The position numbers and the translations under genes were made by a program. From NCBI GenBank assembly GCA_019414345.1, contig DXMF01000017.1, positions 1 to 16,389 on the forward strand: a DNA stretch of 16,389 bases, written 5' to 3'. The notes beneath the pieces are model-generated. The model had not been told where the DNA came from and made no database searches. It was given only the letters and a program-made list of their open reading frames with translations. This document shows positions 5,867 to 13,100 of this stretch, piece by piece; positions within the stretch are counted from its first letter, which is position 1; each line of letters begins with the position of its first letter. The DNA is from Collinsella sp. Lineage in GTDB: Bacteria; Actinomycetota; Coriobacteriia; Coriobacteriales; Coriobacteriaceae.

Positions 5867-8167
5867 ATGTTCGCTGCCGCCATCTCGCTCGTCGGTCTTG
5901 CGGCGACCGTCTACCTTGTCTTGCGCGAGGCCAAGGCCATTTGCGCAAAGTCGGGCACCGTTGCCAAAAGCGCTCTTGGGTGGAGCGTCGCCTTCGGCCT
6001 GTTCCAGCTCTTTTTGACCATTTGGGGCGCCATTGGCCTCGTCGCTCAAAACGAGCCGCTCGCCTTTGTGATGCTCATCCTGACCAACGCCATTCTCACC
6101 GGATGCGCTTGGGCCAGCATCGCCCGCGACCGCATCGCCCCGCGCGTCTTTGCGTTCGCCTCGGCCGACGCTCCCGCCCCCACTGGCAAGCTCGCCCGCC
6201 TGCGCGGCGCCTTTGTGGGCAAACCGCTCGTCGCCGCCGTCCTGTGCCTGCTGCTCGCCGGCGTCTTTGCGCTGCTGGGCATGGAGGTCTCGTCCAACCA
6301 CGACTTTACCTGGGTCTACCCCCTGTGCATCCTGCTCGAGTGGGCCATCATCACCACGCTCATGGTCGGCCTGTTCTTCCTGTTCCAGCGCCACGGCGCA
6401 GCTCCCGCGGTCCTGGCCTTTGCCCTCTTTGTCCTGGGCATTGCCGAGTTCTTCGTCATCACGTTTAAATCCATGCCCATCCAGCCGGGCGACCTTTCGG
6501 CCATCTCCACCGCCGCCGCAGTCGCCGGCACCGGCTACACCTTCTCCATCTCGTTGTTCTGCGTGCTGTCCATGGGCTTTACCGCCATCGCCATGCTGCT
6601 ATGCGAGTACGCCGGCCTGGTGGCACCGCACCGTCAGAAGGGTGCCGTCAACGCCAAGCGCATGCTGCTCATCAACCTGCTCGTGGCGGTGCTGTGCCTG
6701 GGCGGCGTGACCGCGCATGTCACGCTTATCGACTACTACAACACCCTCGGCATCACCGTCTACACCTGGCGTCCGCTCGAGAGCTACTGGCGCGAGGGCT
6801 ATCTGCCTGCCTTTATTAGTGCAGCACAGTCCATCAAGCCGCCCAAACCCGCCGACTACTCCGTCGACGATGCCAAGGCCACGCTCAAAAAGTACGCCAA
6901 GGCCTACGACAAGTCCGACGCGGCCAAGAGCGACGAGCGCGCCGCCGCAAAGGAGCAATTCGACAGCGAGAAGCCCACGGTCATCGCCATCATGAACGAG
7001 ACCTTCTCGGACCTGTCCATCTACCAGAACATGCGCGCCGGCTACGAGGGCCCGCAGTACTTTAAGAACCTGTCCAACTGCCTCAGCCGCGGCAAGCTCT
7101 ACGTGAGTGCCTACGGCGGCGGCACCGCCAATACCGAGTTTGAGTTTATGACCGGCAACTCCATGGCCAACCTGGGTTCGGGCGTGTACCCCTACACCAT
7201 CTACAACATGGAGACGACCGGGAACCTGGCAGAGCAGTTCAAATCGCTCGGCTATTCCACCACGGCCATGCACCCCAACCACGCCACCAACTGGAACCGC
7301 GAGAACGTCTATAAGGACTTTGGCTTTGACCAGTTCCTGTCCATCAACGATTTCCAGGGCGCCGATACCCTGCGCGGCATGGTGACCGACCAGGCTACCT
7401 ACGACAAGATTCTGGAGCTGCTCGACCAGAACGCCGACCCGCAGTTCATCTTCGATGTGACCATGCAGAACCACTCGGGCTACGACACGGGCCTGCTGCC
7501 GGCAGATAAGCAGATGCACCTCAACATCGACACGACCGATCTGGACGCCAAGACCGTCGAGGACGGCACGCTGTCCGATGTCGACGAGTACGTCTCGTGC
7601 ATCGAGCAGTCCGACCAGGCGCTGCGCTACTTCCTCAACGCCTTGAGCAGGCTTGACCGCAAGGTGGTCGTGGTGTTCTGGGGCGACCATCAGCCGTTCT
7701 TCCCGTCCAAGTTCAACGATAAGTGGTTTACCGACGAGGACGACGCCACGCATCAGGAGCGCTTGTGGCAGACTGACTACATCATCTGGGCTAACTACGA
7801 CGTTGCCGGTTGCGACCAGACGAGTGAGGTCGACGACCTGTCCACCAACTACCTGTCCACCCAGCTGATGCAGCTGATCGGCGCCCCGCTTTCCGACTAT
7901 CAGAAGGCGCATATGACACTGCGCGAGTCGCTGCCCGCCATCAACTCCGTGGGCTACGAGGACGCCAGCCTGCGCTGGGCGCTCTCCTCCAACGTCACCG
8001 GTGACGACGCCGCTGCCGCAGCCGCCACCAAGGCGCGCGAGGATTACGCCAAGATGCAGTACTACGAGATGTTCCGCGACGGCAAGAACGTATATACCGA
8101 GCACTTCCAGACCGAGGCCAACGAGACCGACCCCAACCTGGCGCCGGGCACGACCAAGATCAAGTAG
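5867..8167 (+). CDS. LTA-synthase-like polytopic phosphoglycerol transferase / sulfatase-fold enzyme
   Basis: Membrane enzyme of 766 aa in the LtaS/MdoB group (alkaline phosphatase-like superfamily), probably adding glycerol-phosphate or a similar group to a cell-envelope glycan or lipid outside the cell. About eight hydrophobic helices span residues 1-300, more than the five of S. aureus LtaS. A linker with charged Ala/Lys/Asp repeats follows (about 325-365), then the extracellular catalytic domain. Catalytic residues visible by comparison with LtaS are E378 in MNETFSD (metal), T420 in GGGTANTEFE (nucleophile), H469 in HPNHATNWNRENVYKDFGFD, and D607/H608 in FWGDHQPF (metal). All are intact. 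I chose ATG 5867 because TGAGGAG lies 7 bases upstream; the GTG at 5852 lies within the SD. The Ala-rich tail (about 705-730) is low complexity. The gene converges on the surface operon and ends 27 bases before a structured element. Substrate unknown; polyglycerol-phosphate synthesis is not proven. Confidence 0.9.
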   Translation: MFAAAISLVGLAATVYLVLREAKAICAKSGTVAKSALGWSVAFGLFQLFLTIWGAIGLVAQNEPLAFVMLILTNAILTGCAWASIARDRIAPRVFAFASADAPAPTGKLARLRGAFVGKPLVAAVLCLLLAGVFALLGMEVSSNHDFTWVYPLCILLEWAIITTLMVGLFFLFQRHGAAPAVLAFALFVLGIAEFFVITFKSMPIQPGDLSAISTAAAVAGTGYTFSISLFCVLSMGFTAIAMLLCEYAGLVAPHRQKGAVNAKRMLLINLLVAVLCLGGVTAHVTLIDYYNTLGITVYTWRPLESYWREGYLPAFISAAQSIKPPKPADYSVDDAKATLKKYAKAYDKSDAAKSDERAAAKEQFDSEKPTVIAIMNETFSDLSIYQNMRAGYEGPQYFKNLSNCLSRGKLYVSAYGGGTANTEFEFMTGNSMANLGSGVYPYTIYNMETTGNLAEQFKSLGYSTTAMHPNHATNWNRENVYKDFGFDQFLSINDFQGADTLRGMVTDQATYDKILELLDQNADPQFIFDVTMQNHSGYDTGLLPADKQMHLNIDTTDLDAKTVEDGTLSDVDEYVSCIEQSDQALRYFLNALSRLDRKVVVVFWGDHQPFFPSKFNDKWFTDEDDATHQERLWQTDYIIWANYDVAGCDQTSEVDDLSTNYLSTQLMQLIGAPLSDYQKAHMTLRESLPAINSVGYEDASLRWALSSNVTGDDAAAAAATKAREDYAKMQYYEMFRDGKNVYTEHFQTEANETDPNLAPGTTKIK

Positions 8168-8194
8168 CGACTAGCTGCGAGTTCATAACTGAAA

Positions 8195-8324
8195 CGTCTG
8201 TCCGGGCGGAGGCATATAAGGTTCCCTGCTCGGACAGTCCTGCGCAAGACGGAGGCCACATTAAGTGGCCTCCTTTGCGTGCGGAACTCGCGATGAACCT
8301 TATATGCCTCCGCCCGGACAGACG
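8195..8324 (+). repeat. Nested stem element, copy 1, 3' of the LTA-synthase-like gene
   Basis: A perfect 29-bp inverted repeat (8195-8223 with 8296-8324; arm begins CGTCTGTCCGGGCGGAGGC) encloses a core. At the core's centre is a 9-bp hairpin with loop ATTAA (GGAGGCCAC 8251-8259, GTGGCCTCC 8265-8273). Partially complementary strands between them (TCCTGCGCAA and TTTGCGTGCGGA) could form a middle helix. The core is nearly identical to that of the element at 8733-8861 when read on the opposite strand. The outer arms are unrelated between copies. It begins 27 bases after the stop codon, in the sense direction of that gene. It may be a 3'-UTR RNA structure or bidirectional terminator, or a small mobile element. 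I do not recognise a named family with certainty. Confidence 0.85.
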
Positions 8325-8379
8325 CCCTGTTGCTGGAGCACGGCTTGTCATGGGGGCATCCGCTGAACATATATAAGTT

Positions 8380-8402
8380 GAAGGCCACATTAAGTGGCCT
8401 TC
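8380..8402 (+). repeat. Solitary copy of the inner hairpin
   Basis: GAAGGCCAC-ATTAA-GTGGCCTTC is the same 9-bp stem and 5-base loop found at the heart of the two large elements, here without the outer stem or flanking core. It is followed by TTTG, so it resembles a modest plus-strand terminator. Its stem base pair matches the A-T version seen in the 8733-8861 copy and not the G-C version of the neighbouring 8195-8324 copy. AT-rich DNA (ATATATAAG) precedes it. Confidence 0.8.
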
Positions 8403-8410
8403 TTTGTATT

Positions 8411-8678
8411 CGGAAAGTGTGTCCCGGAATCTGCCTTCGGAATGGGACGCAGTTTCCGCTTGAGGGCCTGTTGGGAAAGCGCATCCCACTTCAAGAGTAA
8501 ATTCCGGGTCGCACTTTCCGCTAAGGCTCTCAACCGGAAAGTGCATCCCATTCCAAGCCTTAATTCCGGGACATAGTCTCCGGACAAGACGCCACCCGGA
8601 AAGTGGGGACCACTCTGAGCGCCGATTCTGGGACACACTTTCCGAAACCCCGCCCATCCGGAAAGCCCGTCCCACTCC
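8411..8678. repeat. 62-bp-period array of inverted-repeat units (four plus a half)
   Basis: Nine diverged copies of a roughly 20-base motif with consensus CCGGAAAGTGCGTCCC alternate in orientation. Forward copies start near 8411, 8472, 8534, 8596 and 8658. Reverse copies start at 8439, 8501, 8563 and 8625. The period is 61-62 bases. Each forward/reverse pair can fold as a 15-16-bp stem with an 18-base loop in which ATTCC occurs twice, separated by eight variable bases (ctgccttc, aagagtaa, aagcctta, gagcgccg; in the first unit the flanking pentamers are GGAAT). Linkers between units are 12-13 bases and not conserved. The first pair is flipped relative to the others (GGAAT instead of ATTCC next to the loop). 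Mismatches between paired arms are not compensatory. Short frames crossing the array are not real, since the 62-bp period shifts frame each time. Function unknown. Confidence 0.85.
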
Positions 8679-8732
8679 GTATACATCCAGGCATGAAATC
8701 ATCAGCTTATTAGGCCTTCTATCAATAAAGAG

Positions 8733-8861
8733 ACGCCCTCCCGAGCGGCGGGCTCGAAGTTCATCGCGAGTTCCGCACGCAAAGAAGGCCACTTAATGTG
8801 GCCTTCGTCTTGCGCAGGACTGTAGAGCAGGGAACTTCGTGCCCGCCGCCCGGGAGGGCGT
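8733..8861 (-). repeat. Nested stem element, copy 2, 3' of the surface operon
   Basis: Outer arms 8733-8762 and 8832-8861 pair at 28 of 30 positions (ACGCCCTCCCG.GCGGCGGGC). They are unrelated to the arms of the copy at 8195-8324. The enclosed core, read on the minus strand, matches that copy almost base for base, apart from a two-base change at CTCGGACAG/CTCTACAG and one compensated base pair in the inner hairpin (8784-8806: GAAGGCC...GGCCTTC instead of GGAGGCC...GGCCTCC). It starts 18 bases after the stop codon of the last surface-operon gene and reads in that operon's sense direction. It may terminate the operon or stabilise its 3' end. Confidence 0.85.
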
Positions 8862-8879
8862 TGCGTTTAGAAGATGAAC

Positions 8880-9578
8880 CTAGCGCTTATCCCTCCGGGA
8901 CAAAAGAAGTGCGGCTATAAATGCGATGATTGCAAGTGTCAGCAACACCAAAAGCAACGTGAGCGTGTTGTCGCCTGTTGCCACCAGACCAAGCAAACCG
9001 GGGTTCTTGCTGTCAGCAGACTGCATGGGGATCTTCTCGCCATCGTCCTCGGCGGTGATTTCCCAGCGAATGGTCTTGTTTGCGTCGGCAACCTCGTTGC
9101 CCACCGATGTCGGAACGTTTAGCTGCAAATTAAGCACCGTGCTGCCATCGCTCGTAAACGTGGCGATTTGCGTGGGATAAGCGAACACGCTGCCCGGTGT
9201 TCCCGTCTGGAGCCAACCTGCAGAGCCATCGCCCGCCGACGCCGTTAGGGTAATGGGCGACAGCAGGCGTGCCGTCTCGTGATCGACAACGGCACGCACA
9301 AACACGCGCACCTGGGACTTTACGCCCGTGGCACAAATCTCTATCTGCTGATCACGCACATCGCCAGGCATCAGATCTTTAAAGGCCAAAAACAGATCGG
9401 GCTCCCCCGAGGAGTCCGTCGCCCCCGAGACCGTCAGCTGACGCGCATTTCCGTCATAGGCAATCGCGGGAGTATCGGCAAACGCACGGGCGGGAACAGC
9501 GAGCGCGACCACGCAGAGAATGGCCGCGACCATGCAACGCAAGGAGCGCGCAACACCTTTACGAATCGGGAACGCCAT
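8880..9578 (-). CDS. Surface-anchored protein of the SipW/camelysin-associated type with LVATG sorting-like motif
   Basis: Exported protein of 232 aa, last gene of the surface operon. The N-terminus has a basic stretch, hydrophobic core (about 15-30) and an ARAFA-type cleavage site near residue 34. The mature part has the beta-rich pattern of sortase-anchored partners of TasA/camelysin-like subunits: FKDLMPGDVRDQQIEI, VFVRAVV, LNVPTSVGNEVADANKTIRWEITAEDDGE. The C-terminus has LVATGD, then a hydrophobic helix (about 203-226) and SRRDKR, the layout of a wall-sorting signal. The motif is LVATG where LPxTG is usual, so a sortase with relaxed or LAxTG-like preference would be needed, or the helix may simply hold it in the membrane. 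SD GGAGG lies in the last codons of the preceding gene, 9 bases before ATG, with only 2 bases between genes. Probable role: anchoring the fibre or matrix to the wall. Confidence 0.8.
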   Translation of the reverse strand: MAFPIRKGVARSLRCMVAAILCVVALAVPARAFADTPAIAYDGNARQLTVSGATDSSGEPDLFLAFKDLMPGDVRDQQIEICATGVKSQVRVFVRAVVDHETARLLSPITLTASAGDGSAGWLQTGTPGSVFAYPTQIATFTSDGSTVLNLQLNVPTSVGNEVADANKTIRWEITAEDDGEKIPMQSADSKNPGLLGLVATGDNTLTLLLVLLTLAIIAFIAALLLSRRDKR

Positions 9579-9580
9579 AC

Positions 9581-10162
9581 TTACGCACCTCCATGCGGCG
9601 GCACCAGCACGTCATTCTCGACCGAGCAACCCCATGCGTCGTGCACGGCCTCATCGGGCATCGCCTGGACCGCCTGAGTGGAGATATCCACGACAAGATT
9701 GCGACCTTCGGTTGCCTTGAGCTCGGTAACCCTATTAATGAGCACGCCGGTTTCCGCGCCGGGAGCGACGGGCGACGTCCAGTAATAGAACCCGTCGCTC
9801 GCCTTAACCCAGTTATAAGCCGAGTTCGCGCCCGAGGCATCAGCCACGCTCCACGCAATCTCGTAATCCGCCTCACCCTTCGGCTCCTCCTTCGGCTCAT
9901 CCCACAGGCGTGCGCCATCCTGGTCCTGCCAGTAGATATCCACTGCAGCACGAATATAGGCGGGCGCAGTACCCGTGTTCTTCGCCTTGACATCGCTTTT
10001 CACTTTGCCGTTGAGCGTTTCCTGAACCGATGGCGTCACCGACCCGATGCCGAACTGGTTGACCAGCACGCCCGTAACCGAAAGCCAGGCCAACGTGCCT
10101 GCCGTACCGGCCAGGAGGATAACCCCCACCAGCAAGGCGATGATGCGCTTGCGCTTGGACAT
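9581..10162 (-). CDS. SipW-dependent-type exported subunit B (TasA/camelysin-like)
   Basis: Small exported protein of 193 aa. The N-terminus fits a SipW-type signal: MSKRKR, a hydrophobic stretch (about 7-28), then GTLAWLSVTGVLVNQFGIGSV. This matches the GTLA...N.F..G pattern of camelysin/TasA-like precursors that are cut by the ER-type signal peptidase SipW. The mature part contains VKAKNTGTAPAYIRAAVDI, a DGFYYWTSPVAPGAETGVLI segment and a VVDISTQAVQA strand. The same three blocks occur in the product of 15630-16277, so the two are paralogues. There is no C-terminal anchor. SD AAGGAGG is inside the last codons of the giant gene, 5-6 bases before ATG, and one base separates the genes, which implies translational coupling. 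Likely a fibre or matrix subunit. No signal peptidase gene lies in the window. Confidence 0.8.
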   Translation of the reverse strand: MSKRKRIIALLVGVILLAGTAGTLAWLSVTGVLVNQFGIGSVTPSVQETLNGKVKSDVKAKNTGTAPAYIRAAVDIYWQDQDGARLWDEPKEEPKGEADYEIAWSVADASGANSAYNWVKASDGFYYWTSPVAPGAETGVLINRVTELKATEGRNLVVDISTQAVQAMPDEAVHDAWGCSVENDVLVPPHGGA

Positions 10163-10163
10163 G

Positions 10164-13100
10164 CTAATCCTCCTTCTTTGCTACGTTGCCGTTGCTCCAA
10201 ACGTTATGGGCACGATTGCTGCCGTCGATCCATTTGTCGTTCACACGCGTGTTCGTGCAGGTGAACGTGGCATCGTTCGCGCTCGATGCAGCGGAGATAG
10301 TCGCCTGCGCCTTATCGCCCGGCTGCTTGCCAGGGACGCCGATTTGGTTGCTGTAGCGCCATGCCCACGCTGAGTCCTCCTCGACGGTGTAGATACCCGC
10401 CGGGACCGCAAGCTCGATAGCGCCGGAGTACCAGGCGGAACCGTCCTTTAGCTGCGCATCCGATGACACCGTTACCTCAACCGTGCGCTCCTCCAAGGCG
10501 TTGCCGTCCATGCCGGCCCGGGAAACCTTGAAGCGGAACGTCTTGCCCTTCGCCCAGCTATCCTGGGTTTGCTTGACGATCTTGAGCGTATGCGTAGCGG
10601 CGAAATCGAACACCGCATTGCCATCGCTCTGAGTGCCGTCGCCCGTGAGCTTGTAGTCCAAACGATTCGTCAGCTCAAACGAGCCCTCGCCTGAACCCGA
10701 ACTGTAAAGCGAGACATACTTCCCGTTGACAGGCGCAGGAGTCTGGCCAGGAAGACCATAGCCCACGCGGTCAACGTGCACCGTCAGTTGCGTGCCCATG
10801 AAGGGCTTTGCAAAGCAAGCCTTGAACGGCGCCTTATCGCTCTTGTCATCTATCGTGTTCGCGGCATTGGGATCAAGCAACCACTTGAGCTGCCCGGTCA
10901 CATTCTTAGGGCTCGCATCGTCCGATGTGTCGTTAGCGACGACCTTATACGTCACCGGATACAAATCCATGTTGGCTGTAACCGGTTTACCCTTGAAGTC
11001 GCTCCACGCCACAGCTTTGTCGCCATTAACCCACTGCCACTCCAAGAACAACTCCTTCAAGCTGCTATCCGCTCGCTCGCCCAGGAATGCGACGATTGCG
11101 GAGTAGGCTTCGGGATCGTAGGCCACTTCCTTTGGCTCCATGACGGGTTCACCCTTGTCGTCATAGACCGGGTTGCCGTTCTCGTCCATCTTGGGCACCT
11201 TAACTGTCTGAACAAAGCCGGCATTGCCATCCTGGCCACGCAGAACACTCGTATCGTTCGGGTCTACCGTAGCGGTGTAGATGACGTTGCCTTCGGTGTC
11301 GTGATAGCGCACTTTAAGCGGCGTCTTCTTGTACACCGCAGTGTAGGTCACGCTCTCAAAGGGCTCGCTGCCCTCGAGGGGATACTTCTCATCGTCAGTC
11401 ATCAGGGTGTACTGCCCGTCATTGACATAATCGCGCGACCAGCCGACAAAGTCGTACTTGGTGCCGTCAGTGCCCTCAACCTCCTCGGCGGCCTTGACCT
11501 CAAGAGAAATCTGGTCGCCGGAATCAGTGCGGCCGAGGCTACGGACAAGATCGGGATTCGCAAGTTTAGAGTCAATGTTCGATTGAACGGTAACCAGGCT
11601 GGGACGGTAGACCGGGTACAGCTCCATGGGGGCCTTGACCACGGTAGAAGCACTCACCATACGGATGCCCTCTGACCAAGCGACATAGCCCTTGCCAGGT
11701 GCCGGCTCGGCTTCCGTCCAGCCCACGAAGACGTTGAACTTGCCTGTATCCGCATCGATAGTGCTGACGTCATAAGTAGGCTTCGGGATGCCGCCATTAA
11801 GGTTGCCGAGCATATCGTCTTGCTGAGCAACTTTGCCGTCCACATCCGTGGCATTGAGGTGGTACACAACCGCCAACGGCGAATAGTACGCCACGAATGT
11901 ATAGGCTCCGCCAGGTTCCACCGGATAAGAGCAAGTACCATGCTCCACATCGTAGGGAAGCGTCTTGATCTCGCCGTTCGGAAGCTCGATCTCAACCTTC
12001 TGCAACTTATACAGCTCACCGCCTGCTTTATAAACCGGCGTCGTAACGTCAGGGGTCACCGTTGCCGTAGCAGGATTGGTGTCCGCGTTGATAACGGGAG
12101 CGATGTTGTAGCTAGGCACATTGACCTTGTCCGTACCCTCAAAACCTGCGCGATGCAGGTTGGTGGTGTAGCTGACGTCGTACTTTGCGTAGACGGGATA
12201 GGCATCCTGCCACTGGGTGACCTTGGACTCGTCGGTCGCCAGATACGGCTCTGCCTTATCCGGATCACTCGTCACATAGGAGTCGCCGGCGACGTCGTAG
12301 ATATACTTCCAGACGTCAGAATCCTTCTGAACCTCGGCGGTCGAAATCCAGCCCAGGAACTTATAGCCCGGCACGGCCATGTCGGCATCGGTCGGGGAAG
12401 CTTCGAGGGTCAGGGGGCTCTCATACGATCCCTTCTCACCATCTTCTGGCTTTTCGGCCACTTTAACCGACTTATTAACATGCGGGTAGTAATACGTGAA
12501 CGTCGGATCCGCCCCGTTCACCTTGGTCTGCAGCAAGTTACTCTCATAGCGCCGCGTGGCAGTCCTCACGACATTATCGCCCTTGTTGTAGAAATTAACG
12601 TCCGTGGTAATCATCGCGCGAACGTAGTACTTCTTATCTGTACGCACCATGCTCTCGATGGGATTTTTCACATATGTCCAATATTCACCATCGCGCTCAA
12701 GCGTCCAGAAATTCAGGCGATAGCGATCATTCACCGGTTTGACCGTTACGTTCAGCGAAGCCGAAGTCCAAGTATCGCTTAGCGTTGCAGCGCCTGGAAA
12801 ATCGGTATCGGCATAGAGGTTTTTTAGAGTATCGGCTCCCGTATCGTTTTTAACGTTGTGCGAGTACGCGTTAAGGGGACTCACGACAAGGGTTTCCTTC
12901 GTGAAGCGCGTGCCACACGTTTCATAACTATCCTTTATACCGTGGTCAACATGCTCCGGGCCCCAGTGGACGACGTTTTCACGCACGAAGGTACTACCGA
13001 CGTTTTCCTCAAAGGGCGTTTGATAGCGATTCCAAACGGAACAAAGTAGCTTGCTGTCCGTAAACTCATGGTTGGTATAAGCCCGAACGTAATAATCCAC

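Noticed and set aside
5675..6394. 239-codon minus-strand frame (Gly/Glu/Asp/Lys-rich)
   Set aside because: It overlaps the LTA-synthase-like membrane region in antisense and extends through the divergent promoter region. No motif supports it.
6599..8104. 501-codon minus-strand frame opposite the LTA-synthase-like gene
   Set aside because: Antisense shadow. The plus strand carries all catalytic motifs, and the minus frame has no start context or recognisable domain.
8411..8678. CRISPR array
   Set aside because: Repeats alternate in orientation, are diverged, and are separated by only 8 or 12-13 bases. Spacers are too short, repeats are not identical, and no cas gene is present.
8062..8792. 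Overlapping minus-strand open frames (140, 210 and 98 codons) across the repeat region
   Set aside because: They translate the inverted repeats and the 62-bp array. The period is not a multiple of three, so the repeated peptide changes frame. No SD or recognisable domain is present, and one frame overlaps the end of the LTA-synthase-like gene.
8195..8861. Insertion sequence or integron attC cassettes
   Set aside because: No transposase or integrase frame lies between the inverted elements, no target duplication is evident, and the array units do not match attC layout. A non-autonomous mobile element remains possible and is covered in the findings.
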